DNA from: CBDUXP01 sp965371225 [NCBI: uncultured bacterium]
GTDB lineage: Bacteria; Abyssobacteria; SURF-5; CBDUXP01
Direction: 5' to 3'
NCBI GenBank assembly: GCA_965371225.1
Contig: CBDUXP010000035.1
Coordinates: 1-38,402, forward strand
Length of the DNA: 38,402 nucleotides
The notes under the pieces were generated by a model, which ran no database searches, had not been told where the DNA came from, and worked only from the letters and a program-made list of their open reading frames with translations. The translations under genes were made by a program, and so were the position numbers. Shown here in pieces: positions 23,208 to 31,795 of this stretch. Numbering within the stretch: position 1 is the first letter of the stretch; each line of letters opens with the position of its first letter.

Positions 23208-24716
23208 ATGCAGGCCGTCAACATCCTCGGCGTCGGCTCGACGCTCATCACGAACAAACCCGACCAGCCGCTGTACCAATTGCTGGTGGAAGCCGCGCGC
23301 ATGACCATCGAGGATGCCGCCCTCGCCCCGGGCGCGATCGATGGGTTGCTGACCACGTCGATGGGCCGGGACCAGTACGTGCATCTGACGGGCGAGCTGA
23401 ACAGCCGCCTTGCCGCGGACCTGAATCTGGAGAACTTGCAATTCGCGCTCGACGTGCGCGGGACCTCCTCCAGCGGCCTGCTGCCTTTGGTCGACGCGTT
23501 CCAGCGGCTGAAGTACGACCCGCGCCCGCAGACGCTGCTCATTATCGCGGGCGAGCAAATGAACATGCTCCGCGGCGAGGCGATGGAGAGCAGCCAGGTG
23601 GAGGTGGGCGCCCGGCGGCTGAAGGTGGCCGACATCATTGCGAGCGTCATCGAACCCGAGGAGCGGCGCTACGGGCTCAAGATGCTGCACGTGGGCGACC
23701 TGCTGCAGAGCGCGCTCAACGCGCACCTGGGGCTCACCACCGCGGACATGAACGACCTGCACTATCGCATCGCGCGCGCGAAATACGCGCGGGGGACGCG
23801 CTACCGGCTAGCGCAGTACAACCGGTACGCCGACTTTCCGCGCGAGCGGTACTTCCGCGCCACGGCGCCCGGGGAGAAACGGCATCCGCTGACCCCCCTG
23901 CTCTGCCTGCACGACGTGGCGCCCACGAGCAGCAACGCGTGTGCGGTGATCGTGACCAGCGATCCGCAGCGGGTGCCGGAGGGCGACCGGGTCGTGGGCA
24001 TCCGGGGCGTCGGCCAGGGGATGGACCATCCGGCGATGTCGCGCCGCACGTGGCCGTTCACCCAGTCCCGGGCGCTCGCCCTGGCGGTCGCGCGCGCGTG
24101 CGGCGAGGCGGGGCTCACCCTGGCGCAGGCGCGCGCGCTGGACGTGGGCGTGCCCCACGATGCGTTTCCCGCCATCGAATGGACGATCCTGTTGCAGATG
24201 GGGTTCACCTTCGCGGAAGCGATCGACGGCATCGAGCGCGGGCGGTTCAATCCACTGGGCGGCCTGAAGGCCTGCGGCCACCCGGTGGGCAGCACCGGCC
24301 TGCAACAGCTCGTGCGCTTGACGCAGCTCTTGCGCCAGGACGAACGCGTCATCGATCCCGCCGCGTTCGCGGACGATCCGCGCAGCGGGTTCATCGTGAA
24401 CGTGGGCGCGGCGTTGACGAATCTGGTGGCGGTGATCGTCGAGTGTACGGACCGGGCGACCGCCCTCCGCCCGCCCGGCCCGGTGGAACCGTCGACGCGC
24501 AACGCCATCCCCGCCCCACCCGCCACGGGCCCCGCCATCCCGGCGGGCGCCGCGCGCGTGTTGGGGTACACCCGCACCGACTTGGGGCATGTGGTGTTCG
24601 TGGAAGGAGCCGACGGCCGGCGGTGCTTCGCCTTGAGCGAGGACGCGCTAGCCGTGGGCGGGATCTGCCGGATCGCGGCGCGGGCCGACGGGTTTATGGA
24701 GGCGACGGGAGGCTGA
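23208..24716 (+). CDS. Thiolase-superfamily protein lacking the usual active-site Cys
   Basis: The 502-residue protein has the thiolase fold: the C-terminal GGLKACGHPVGSTG with its catalytic histidine, the HDAF motif of SCP2-type thiolases, and the N-terminal ILGVGST. At the place of the nucleophilic cysteine (normally CxSG) it has S87-S88-S89-G90, so the Cys is replaced by Ser. An extra segment after about residue 430 ends in a small beta-rich part, as in mycobacterial thiolase-like protein 1, which is also not a normal thiolase. Degradative thiolase activity is therefore doubtful. It may bind acyl-CoA or work with a Ser nucleophile. The start is the ATG at 23208 with only a weak ribosome site. 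Confidence 0.8.
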   Translation: MQAVNILGVGSTLITNKPDQPLYQLLVEAARMTIEDAALAPGAIDGLLTTSMGRDQYVHLTGELNSRLAADLNLENLQFALDVRGTSSSGLLPLVDAFQRLKYDPRPQTLLIIAGEQMNMLRGEAMESSQVEVGARRLKVADIIASVIEPEERRYGLKMLHVGDLLQSALNAHLGLTTADMNDLHYRIARAKYARGTRYRLAQYNRYADFPRERYFRATAPGEKRHPLTPLLCLHDVAPTSSNACAVIVTSDPQRVPEGDRVVGIRGVGQGMDHPAMSRRTWPFTQSRALALAVARACGEAGLTLAQARALDVGVPHDAFPAIEWTILLQMGFTFAEAIDGIERGRFNPLGGLKACGHPVGSTGLQQLVRLTQLLRQDERVIDPAAFADDPRSGFIVNVGAALTNLVAVIVECTDRATALRPPGPVEPSTRNAIPAPPATGPAIPAGAARVLGYTRTDLGHVVFVEGADGRRCFALSEDALAVGGICRIAARADGFMEATGG

Positions 24717-24757
24717 CGCGGCGTGGCCTGTGCAACCGGCTCCCGGCCGGGCCGGCG

Positions 24758-25324
24758 TCAGGCTGCGGCGAGGCCTTCGGGCCAGGAGCCCAGCACTTCG
24801 CCGGTGCGGCCGCAACAGTAGTACACGAGTTCGTAGAGTTCGTCATGGTCCGGCCAATGGTCGATCCACCGGGCCATCCCCACGCCGGGCGCGTACCATT
24901 CGGTGCGCACGCGGTTGCCGTCATCCCCCACCTGCTCCAGCCGCAGGCACTCCGTCAGGCGCCCAAAGTCCAGCTTGACCGGGGCCGGCCCATGGACCGT
25001 CGACGTGACCGGGTAGTGCGTGCCCTGGCCGACCAACCAGCGGGCCCCCTGCCGCAGCGGGAGCACCGGGTCCGGGCCGTGCCACGCGCCATGGTGCCAG
25101 ACGAAGATCCCGCTCTCGCACACGGTGAGACGGTCCTGCGTGCGCGCGCCGGTCAGGGTGAACAGCGTATCGATCGTCATGTACCAGTCGCCGCTGGCGA
25201 GCGGGTCGATGCTGCGGATCGCGGTGCGAACGTGGGCCCCGCGATTGGTGTGGCGATAGACCCAGAAACTCCCCGGCGTCAGCGGATAGTAGGGATCGCG
25301 GCGAATGTGCTCCGGCAGCGGCAT
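24758..25324 (-). CDS. Hypothetical protein, beta-rich
   Basis: A 188-residue protein starting at the ATG at 25324, with GGAGGACC upstream. The start region YYPLTPGSFWVYRHTNRG is typical of uncharacterised beta-rich proteins with a PLxxGxxWxY opening. No signal peptide or catalytic motif is seen. It converges with the thiolase-like gene. I do not assign a function. Confidence 0.65.
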   Translation of the reverse strand: MPLPEHIRRDPYYPLTPGSFWVYRHTNRGAHVRTAIRSIDPLASGDWYMTIDTLFTLTGARTQDRLTVCESGIFVWHHGAWHGPDPVLPLRQGARWLVGQGTHYPVTSTVHGPAPVKLDFGRLTECLRLEQVGDDGNRVRTEWYAPGVGMARWIDHWPDHDELYELVYYCCGRTGEVLGSWPEGLAAA

Positions 25325-25496
25325 AGACGGTGGTCCTCCCCCGAGGTGGTCCTTCCCCCAATCGGAGATTACCACCGGCTGCCGATTTCGCACCCAGCAG
25401 AATTGCCAGAAACCTAGAATTTCCAACGGGTTAGGTACCCAGGCGCGTTCCGTACCCGCCGCGCTGGCCCCTGGGGGCGGCGGCACCGCCCGCCGG

Positions 25497-26099
25497 TTAG
25501 GGGGTGGCTGCGCCCAAATCCCCCCGCAGGGCCGCCAGGGTGGCCGGTGGGAGGTCGGCCGTGTCGCTGCAGGCCGGGTGGTCCAAGACCAAGGCGGCGT
25601 GGTCGCACGCGGCAAACCGGCCCACCTGCCCGGGGGCAAACCGGAAGCGGAGGTAGTGCACGGCGCTGATGCGGTCCTCCTCGCTGTGGCCCGCTTCGAA
25701 CGTGGCGGCGACCCGCTCCCCAGCGAATTCCAGGCGCACGCACTCGCCCGCGTCCAGCCCCAGGAAGCTGTCCAGCACGGGCTTGACTTGCGCGGAGTCC
25801 GCCACCTCGATCAGGAGGGTGGCGCACAGCTCGCCCGCGTCCGGAATGAGGCTGTTATACACCTCCACCTCCGCCTGAACGCCTGCCTGGTCCGCGATCC
25901 CCTCGACGCGGCACATCTCTTGAATCTGGAAACGCATGGTCTCGCGATTCTCGAACACGATCGCGACCCGGTCCCCCAGCGTGATGCGCCGGTTCCGTTT
26001 GAGGGCGATGATGTGCGCCCGAAACGCCGCGCGGTGTTCTTCGTAGACCGCGGGGAACTCGATGTCTGCCAGGGTGAGTTTCTGCACGGGCGCCGTCAA
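25497..26099 (-). CDS. DUF3501 family protein
   Basis: This 200-residue protein is recognised as DUF3501 from its opening (LTLADIEF-VYEEHRAAFRAHIIALKRNRRI), the MRFQIQEMCRVE block and its position behind rubrerythrin and an Hdr-like Fe-S protein, the usual setting of the family. The function is unknown. The first possible start is a TTG at 26099 overlapping the previous stop by four bases (TTGA); a GTG four codons later is an alternative. It is the last gene of the leftward three-gene operon and is probably involved in oxidative stress or peroxide handling with its neighbours. Confidence 0.85.
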   Translation of the reverse strand: MTAPVQKLTLADIEFPAVYEEHRAAFRAHIIALKRNRRITLGDRVAIVFENRETMRFQIQEMCRVEGIADQAGVQAEVEVYNSLIPDAGELCATLLIEVADSAQVKPVLDSFLGLDAGECVRLEFAGERVAATFEAGHSEEDRISAVHYLRFRFAPGQVGRFAACDHAALVLDHPACSDTADLPPATLAALRGDLGAATP

Positions 26100-27364
26100 T
26101 CTTCCGGGAGGCCGTAGGCGCGCGCGAGCACCTGCACGGGGTGCACGGGATGGCGGCCGATCGCCTGGTTGATCTGGATGCTCGCGAGGGGGCAGTCGCT
26201 CACGAGGGTCTCCGGCTCGGCTTTCGTCAGGCCGTCGAAGAGCTTCTTCCCGAAGCGCATCGACTCTTCAAAGTACGGCGCCTTGGCGCTCCACGTGCCG
26301 TCATGCGCGCTGCACTGTTGGATGAGTTCCACCGTGGTGTCGGGCAGCAGCCGGAGCAACTTCTGGGCCGGGAAGCCGATGCTCTGCTTTCGCAAGTGGC
26401 AGGGGGCGTGGTACCCGACCCGGCCCGCCCCCCGTTGGAAGTCCGTCTTCAGATGTCCCGCTGCTTTCCCCTGCCAGAGCAACTCGCACAGGTCGAAGGT
26501 TTGCGCGCTCACGGTCTGCACGTCCGGGTCGTCCGGCACCAGCTCCGGCCACTCCTGCTTCATCATCAGGCTGCACGTGGGATTCGGCACGGCAATGCGG
26601 TAGCCCTCGCGCACCAGCGGCGCCAGCGATGCCGCGTTCCGGCGGATCTTCACCTGCGTACCCGCCAGGTCGCCCGTGTCGAGCGTGGGCATCCCGCAGC
26701 AGACCTGCGGCGGATGGGCCACCTGGCAGCCGTTATGTTCCAACACGCGCTTGGCCGCGCGCGCGATCTGCGGGCCGTTGTAATTCCCGAAGCAGGTGTG
26801 GAAGAGGATGACCTTCGCGGTGGGCGTGGCCGGCGGCGTCGGCGCCGGCTGTTTCCGCAGCCACCGCTCGAAGGTCTCCGCCGCGAAGGGGGGAAGGTCG
26901 CGATCCTTGTGGATGCCAATGGTCGCCTGCATCAAGCGGCGGTTGAGCGGATTGTTGTTCAGGATATTCGTGATGGGCGCCAGCAGGGTGCCCAGCTTGC
27001 CCAGGCGATCGATGTCACCCATCAGCCGGTCCGCCAGGGGGATGCCCTGCCGCCGTGCGCGTTGCGCCTTCCGGCGCAACAGGGTTCCCGGGATGTCCAC
27101 CGCCCATTCGTGGGGCGCCGTGTACGGACAGTGCACGTAACACAGTTTGCACTGGAAGCAGTGGTCCAGGACGGCGTCGCGCACGGTCGGCGTGACGCCG
27201 GCGATCGTCTGCTCGGCGGCGTCAAATCCGCGGAACAGGATTGGGAACGACTCGCAGAACTTGAAGCAGAGGCGGCAGTCCTGGCAAATCGTGAAGAGAC
27301 GATCTTCCTCCGCCTGGAGCGCCGCGGGATCGTAATAGGTCTGCTCGTCTAAACCGAACGGCAT
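26096..27364 (-). CDS. Hdr/GlpC-like iron-sulfur protein
   Basis: The 422-residue protein has two ferredoxin-type clusters, C27-C30-C33-C37 and C69-C72-C75-C79, followed by the two cysteine-rich CCG-type repeats of heterodisulfide reductase subunit D and GlpC: CCGMPTLDTGD and HAPCHLRK with a later CSAHDG. GGGAGG lies just before the ATG at 27364. No membrane helix is visible. It is probably an electron carrier passing electrons to or from rubrerythrin. It is co-transcribed between rubrerythrin and DUF3501, overlapping the latter by four bases. Confidence 0.9.
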   Translation of the reverse strand: MPFGLDEQTYYDPAALQAEEDRLFTICQDCRLCFKFCESFPILFRGFDAAEQTIAGVTPTVRDAVLDHCFQCKLCYVHCPYTAPHEWAVDIPGTLLRRKAQRARRQGIPLADRLMGDIDRLGKLGTLLAPITNILNNNPLNRRLMQATIGIHKDRDLPPFAAETFERWLRKQPAPTPPATPTAKVILFHTCFGNYNGPQIARAAKRVLEHNGCQVAHPPQVCCGMPTLDTGDLAGTQVKIRRNAASLAPLVREGYRIAVPNPTCSLMMKQEWPELVPDDPDVQTVSAQTFDLCELLWQGKAAGHLKTDFQRGAGRVGYHAPCHLRKQSIGFPAQKLLRLLPDTTVELIQQCSAHDGTWSAKAPYFEESMRFGKKLFDGLTKAEPETLVSDCPLASIQINQAIGRHPVHPVQVLARAYGLPED

Positions 27365-27460
27365 CCGCACCTCCCGGCGTGCCGGCCGCGACGCGAAAGG
27401 GACGGCCTGCGACGACCGTCCCCTCCCTACGCCTGGTCGCGACCCGCGCGCGACTCGCGA

Positions 27461-27883
27461 TCAGGCATCCAGCGTGTCGAGCGCCTTCTGGAACCGGCCC
27501 GCGTGCGACTTCTCGGCCCGCGCGAGCGTCTCGAACCACTCGGCAATCTCGTCATGACCTTCCTCACGCGCCGTCTTCGCCATGCCAGGGTACATCTCGG
27601 TGTACTCGTATGTCTCGCCCGCGACGGCGGCGGCCAGGTTCTTCCCCGTGTCGCCGATGGGCTTGCCCGTAGCGGGATCGCCCGTCTCTTGGAGAAATTC
27701 CAAATGGCCGTGGGCGTGGCCCGTTTCACCCTCCGCCGTGCTGCGGAACACGGCCGAGACGTCGTTGTAGCCCTCCACGTCCGCCTGCTTGGCGAAGTAC
27801 AGGTACCGGCGATTCGCCTGCGACTCCCCGGCGAACGCATCCTTCAGATTTTGCTCAGTCGTCGAACCCTTCAGGTCTGCCAC
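27461..27883 (-). CDS. Rubrerythrin (erythrin type, no rubredoxin domain)
   Basis: The 140-residue protein has the diiron ligands E20, E53 with H56 (ETGH), E90 and E124 with H127 (EKSH). Classical rubrerythrin has a further C-terminal rubredoxin domain of about 50 residues with four cysteines, which is absent here; the adjacent Fe-S protein may take its electron-donor role. The family reduces hydrogen peroxide. The start is GTG at 27883 with AAGGAGA six bases upstream; an upstream ATG-containing frame to 27937 is less likely. It is the first gene of the operon. Confidence 0.92.
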   Translation of the reverse strand: MADLKGSTTEQNLKDAFAGESQANRRYLYFAKQADVEGYNDVSAVFRSTAEGETGHAHGHLEFLQETGDPATGKPIGDTGKNLAAAVAGETYEYTEMYPGMAKTAREEGHDEIAEWFETLARAEKSHAGRFQKALDTLDA

Positions 27884-28223
27884 AGCTGTCTCCTTCGATC
27901 CGGCAGCCGTGCTGCCGCTTCTGGAAACCCCATCCACACCGTGTCACGCGGCCCCGGGGCACTTCGCCCGCCATGAGGCCGGCCCCGGCGGGCGTCCTCC
28001 GCGTCTGCGGCGGAGCGGCACGCCCAGAGCCCATGCGCTGGGGGACCAACGGCAGGGGGCTCCGGCAGGGGCACGAAACTATAACACGGGGGATGGCTAA
28101 TGGATAGTCATTCTCCAAAACGGCTGGCTGCGGGGGCATCTGTAGTGTAAGTTATTGCCATACAGTGCTTTACATGTCTTTCCGTGGGATCGGCGACGGC
28201 AGAGGCCCGCTGACCGCTCCGCC
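27884..28223. other. Divergent intergenic region before rubrerythrin and flippase
   Basis: About 340 bases without a supported gene. The minus strand has TATAGT at 28083-28078, a good -10 for the rubrerythrin operon without a clear -35. The plus strand overlaps it with TATAAC at 28080-28085. Around 28146-28174 there is an inverted pair TGTAA and TTACA about 19 bases apart that could be an operator. The part from 28090 to 28185 is AT-richer than the rest of the gap. None of these is certain. Confidence 0.35.
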
Positions 28224-29690
28224 ATGACCTCCGGCCCCGCCGCGCCCCGGCGCGTCCTGCAGAACTGGCTCTGGCTGGTGGGCGCCCAGGTGCTCGTCCG
28301 CCTGGTAGCGCTGGGCTACAAGGTTTTCCTGGCCCGCACCCTGGGCCCGGATGGTTACGGCCACTACGCCTGGGTGCTGACCACCGTCCTGTTGTTCTCC
28401 CTGCTGGTCGAGGCGGGCTTCAACCGGCTCCTCATCCGCGACATCGCCCGCGATCCCGAACGGGGGCCGGCTTTGTTGGGCGCCGTGACCCGGATCCGGG
28501 CCTGGTTAGCGGGCGCGGCCCTGGGGATCATGCTGGCTACGTTCCTCGTGGTACCCACGGATCGCGCCCACCTGCTGGGTCTGGCCATTGCCGGGCTGAC
28601 CCTGTTTATTGGCGCCGCCGCGCTGACCTTCGACGCGGCGTTCTACGCGGCCGAGCAGGCGCGCTTCTCAGGGGTGGGCCAGGTGTTGGTCACGGTGCTC
28701 GGTGCAGGACTGGGCGTGGCGGCCGTTCTGGCGGGACTGGGGTTGCCGGGCTTGTTCGTCGCCGTGGTCGGCGCGGAGCTGGCCCGCGTGTTCTACCTGT
28801 ACCGGCGGTTAGGAACCATCCGTCTGCGGCCCGTATGGCGGCTGGCCACGTCCCTGCGCCCGCTGGTGCGCGACGCGCTCCCGTACGCCCTGCTCGCGGT
28901 GCTGGGCATGATCTACTTCCGCGTGGACACGGTGATGCTCGGCTCCCTGCGGGGCGATGCGGAGACGGGTGTGTACACCGCCGCGTTCAAGCTGTTCGAG
29001 GTACTCATGTTCGTGCCGGGAACCTTGGCGGCGGTCATCCTGCCCCGCATGGCCCGGTATCACGACGAGGACAGCGCGCGTTTGAGCGCCTCCCACGTGC
29101 GCCTCACTCGCCTGCTGTTCGTCGCGGCAGTGCCCATCACCGCCGCCTTATGGGTCGGGAGCCCCCTCATCATTCAGGTGCTGTTTGGCGCGCCCTACGC
29201 CGAGAGTGCCCCGGTGCTGCGACTGCTCGCCGTGACGTTCCTCTTTCATTGCCTGCACACGGCCAATGCCACGTTGGTCCTCAGCGGCACCGTGCTCGCG
29301 CCGGTGGTGTGGCTCAGCGTGCTGACCGCCGGGATGAACGTGGCGCTGAACGCGTACTTCATCCCGCGGTACGGGGCGGTGGCGGCCGCGGCCACCACGC
29401 TCGCGTCCGAGATCCTCTCGTGGGTGGTGTTCACCGCGTTCATCCAGTGGCGGATTGTGCGCCTGACCGGGTGGGGGGGTGCGATGGTGCGGCCGGCGGT
29501 GGCCGCGGCCCTCGCCGCGCTCGCCGGGTGGGCGTTGTGGGCGTCTCCCGTAGTGGCGGGGATCGCGTGCGCCGCGGTGTATGTGGCAGCGTGTGCGCTG
29601 CTGGGCGCGGTCAATCGTGCGGACGTGGCGCTCTTACGCCGGGCATCCGTGGACGAGGGCGGGGAGCCCGCGCCGGTGGATCTGGCGTGA
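28224..29690 (+). CDS. Polysaccharide/lipid-linked oligosaccharide flippase (MOP family)
   Basis: The 488-residue protein is almost entirely hydrophobic, with about twelve to fourteen membrane helices. It starts with NWLWLVGAQVLVRLVALGYKVFLARTLGPDGYGHYAW, the hallmark of RfbX/Wzx flippases. These move undecaprenyl-linked sugars across the inner membrane. I chose the ATG at 28224 because the hallmark follows it closely; a TTG at 28155 is possible, and no start has a good ribosome site. The family 2 glycosyltransferase and zinc-ribbon peptide that follow are on the other strand. Confidence 0.9.
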   Translation: MTSGPAAPRRVLQNWLWLVGAQVLVRLVALGYKVFLARTLGPDGYGHYAWVLTTVLLFSLLVEAGFNRLLIRDIARDPERGPALLGAVTRIRAWLAGAALGIMLATFLVVPTDRAHLLGLAIAGLTLFIGAAALTFDAAFYAAEQARFSGVGQVLVTVLGAGLGVAAVLAGLGLPGLFVAVVGAELARVFYLYRRLGTIRLRPVWRLATSLRPLVRDALPYALLAVLGMIYFRVDTVMLGSLRGDAETGVYTAAFKLFEVLMFVPGTLAAVILPRMARYHDEDSARLSASHVRLTRLLFVAAVPITAALWVGSPLIIQVLFGAPYAESAPVLRLLAVTFLFHCLHTANATLVLSGTVLAPVVWLSVLTAGMNVALNAYFIPRYGAVAAAATTLASEILSWVVFTAFIQWRIVRLTGWGGAMVRPAVAAALAALAGWALWASPVVAGIACAAVYVAACALLGAVNRADVALLRRASVDEGGEPAPVDLA

Positions 29691-29721
29691 GGGGGAGCGG
29701 CGTCCGGCCGCCCGAGGGGAA

Positions 29722-29853
29722 CTAGGCTTCGGAGCTGGCGCCCGCGGCCGGTTCGGCCCGCAGGCACGTGACGCAGGTCAGCTCGACGCCGGACGGGGGT
29801 TCGACCGGAATCTTGATCTTCTGGCCGCACACACTGCAGGTGGCGACGTACAT
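29722..29853 (-). CDS. Small zinc-ribbon peptide
   Basis: A frame of 43 residues from the ATG at 29853 contains two CxxC pairs (CSVCGQ and CVTCLR) spaced as in zinc ribbons, with a short Ala/Gly tail. The reading frame is open further upstream with an Arg/Pro-rich stretch, so the true start is uncertain, and no ribosome site is visible. Such peptides are common in this kind of genome. It is not clear that it is expressed. Confidence 0.45.
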   Translation of the reverse strand: MYVATCSVCGQKIKIPVEPPSGVELTCVTCLRAEPAAGASSEA

Positions 29854-30149
29854 GCGAGTGCGAAAGCGCGAGGAGCGACGCGGTGGGCGTGGGCTGCCCC
29901 GTCGTCTGCGTCTGGCCACGTCGCCCTCACTCTCTGCGGCTGCGTCGGCCAGCCGCTCCGCCCCGCGCCGGCGAAACTGACCGCGCGCCCGAATTCCGTG
30001 CCGGCCACCGGTCCCAAGGTTTTGTCCATCATGCTCGCGCGCGAAACGCCCATCCCAATGTACCGCTGTGCGCTGGCGCGACGCACGCACAACCCATTCA
30101 GCCGCACATGGTAGCAGCGCCGCGCTGGAATTGCCACCACGCAGGCGGC

Positions 30150-30998
30150 CTACCGGCGCAGGGATGCGTTCTGGGAAGCGAGCAGGCCGAAGAACAGCAC
30201 GAGCACCCCGGTCACGACCAGGATGACGGAGGCGTTTCGGATCGCGCCGAACTGGGAATACTGCCACATGCCGAACCCCGTGCCGGACAGGATGAGCACG
30301 AACGCGGCGGGCAGGAACGCCTTGAGCGGATCGAACAGCATCACGGTCTTCACGATGATCGTGAGAAATCGCATGCCGTCGCGGAACGGGCGGATGCGGC
30401 TCGTGCCCCCCTGGCGGCGCCCTATGCCGGGCAGCGGGACGTAGTGCACGAAGAAGCCCGCCTTGAGGAAGCTCAACGTCATGGTCGTCGGGTACGAATA
30501 CTGGTTCGGGTACAGGGGGAGAAACTCGAGTGCGCGGTCGCGGCGGACGGCCCGGAACCCGCTGGTGAGGTCCTGGATATCGCTCTCGCTGATCCAGCGC
30601 GCCACGGCCAGAAAGATCGCGTTGCCCAGCGAGCGGAAGCGGCTCACGTCGGAGTCCTTCGTGCGCGCGCCGACCACCAGATCGTACGTGTCCATCGGCT
30701 CGAGCAGCTTGGGAATGTCGGCCGGGTCGTGCTGTCCGTCCGCATCGAGCATGACGACGATCTCGCCCGTCGCGTGGCGCAGCCCCGTCTTGATCGCCGC
30801 GCCGTTACCGATGTTGTACGGGTGGCGGACCACCCGGGCACCGGCCGCTTCCGCTTCCGCCGCCGTGTCATCGCGCGAGCCGTCGTCGACCACGAGCACG
30901 TCCCACGCGGGGCCGGCGGCGCGCACCCCCTCCACCACTTGGCGGATGCCGTGGCCTTCGTTGTACGCGGGGATGAGGACGGTAACAGACTGGTCCAT
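30150..30998 (-). CDS. Family 2 glycosyltransferase (DPM1/GtrB-like)
   Basis: The 282-residue protein has the GT-A motifs VLIPAYNE (7-14), VDDGS (37-41) and DADGQHDPAD (85-94), and two C-terminal membrane helices (about 222-275). It probably transfers a sugar from a nucleotide to polyprenyl phosphate or a lipid-bound acceptor at the inner membrane. It fits with the flippase nearby, but they are on opposite strands. The start is the ATG at 30998, with no clear ribosome site. Confidence 0.9.
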   Translation of the reverse strand: MDQSVTVLIPAYNEGHGIRQVVEGVRAAGPAWDVLVVDDGSRDDTAAEAEAAGARVVRHPYNIGNGAAIKTGLRHATGEIVVMLDADGQHDPADIPKLLEPMDTYDLVVGARTKDSDVSRFRSLGNAIFLAVARWISESDIQDLTSGFRAVRRDRALEFLPLYPNQYSYPTTMTLSFLKAGFFVHYVPLPGIGRRQGGTSRIRPFRDGMRFLTIIVKTVMLFDPLKAFLPAAFVLILSGTGFGMWQYSQFGAIRNASVILVVTGVLVLFFGLLASQNASLRR

Positions 30999-31402
30999 GG
31001 GCGCGGGTCAGTATAGCGAACCCTGCCGGGCCCCGGTCGTGACGCGCAGGCGGCGCCCGTAGCTCACGTCGGGTCCACCGGCTCCCGCGCATCGTGCGCC
31101 CGCCGCGTCGTGCGGCGCCCCGCGGCTCATCTGCCCGGGCTGTACCGTGTTTCTGTCATCCGTGTTAACGCCTCACCGCCTTCCCATCGTCCGAACCTCG
31201 CACCGCAGCAGCACTTGCCCGCCCCCCGACTTGCCATGGGTTCGTTTCGTAATTTCCCTTACCGCCGGGTGGCGTGCCCGTACAGCGCGCCGCCTGTCGC
31301 GTTGCGTTGATCTTCCGGCGCACTGGGGCATGAAACAGTGAACCACACGCGCGGAACCGCGGCCACGACGAAGGCATTAAACATTCCGCGTCCACGCGCG
31401 CC

Positions 31403-31533
31403 GCACGGCTTGGCAGCCGTGCCCTACAAGACCTTCTTTCGTAGGGGTGCGATTCATCGCGCCCATGCAGGCGGGCGCAATACATTGCGCCCCTACGGAA
31501 CACCGAGGCGGGCGACGCATGCGTCGCCCCTAC
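31403..31533. repeat. Array of four REP-like palindromes with CCTAC tail
   Basis: Four different palindromes each adjoin CCTAC, or GTAGG on the other strand. Unit 1 (31403-31427) has arms GCACGGCT/AGCCGTGC. Unit 2 (31441-31464) has GCGAT/ATCGC and the reverse orientation. Unit 3 (31473-31496) has GGGCGCAAT/ATTGCGCCC. Unit 4 (31510-31533) has GGGCGACGCA/TGCGTCGCCC, a perfect 20-base palindrome. The bodies differ while the outer CCTAC is shared, so they are not simple tandem copies. They belong to the same type as the pair around the hydrolase. Confidence 0.8.
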
Positions 31534-31553
31534 ACGCGTGTCTTATCGGCGTG

Positions 31554-31767
31554 TATCCGCGTGCATCTGCGGTTGCTGTTCGGGCCCGCGGCACGGATTG
31601 GTATTCTTCTACCCGCCATCCCCGGGATCCGGCTCCGTGCCACGCCCAACCGCCTCCCCCGTATCCGCCCCACCCGGAATCCGGCTCTGCGCTTCGCGCA
31701 ACCGCCTCCCCTGCCCTACAAGATTTTCCCATCCGCGTTTATCTGTGTGCATCCGCGGTTTCTCTTC
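31554..31767 (+). repeat. Two copies of a 28-base repeat
   Basis: Copies at 31554-31581 and 31740-31767 share 23 of 28 bases, on the pattern TATCxGxGTGCATC followed by xGCGGTTxCTxTTC. Similar ATCCGCGT-type repeats occur between genes in many environmental genomes. Confidence 0.7.
31627..31711 (+). repeat. Imperfect 33-base direct repeat, period 52
   Basis: Copies at 31627-31659 and 31679-31711 begin ATCCGGCTC and ATCCGGCTCT respectively and share the ending CAACCGCCTCCCC. The second copy is followed by a half-palindrome CCCTACAAG, also found at 31422. It is probably decayed repeat DNA. Confidence 0.6.
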
Positions 31768-31795
31768 CGCGGCAGGGTCGCGCGGGCGTGCGGCG

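Larger units (their letters stand above)
30999..31795. other. Repeat-rich non-coding region
   Basis: About 800 bases between two leftward genes contain no supported gene. The open frames here are short, Arg/Pro-rich and overlap repeats. The region holds a cluster of palindromes ending in CCTAC (31403-31533), two 28-base near-identical repeats (31554 and 31740) and two 33-base copies of another sequence (31627 and 31679), described separately. Part 31140-31260 is ordinary non-repeated DNA in which I see nothing. Confidence 0.6.

Noticed and set aside
29883-31016. Plus-strand frame opposite the glycosyltransferase
   Set aside because: It is antisense to a clear GT2 enzyme and has only His/Arg/Asp-rich low-information sequence.
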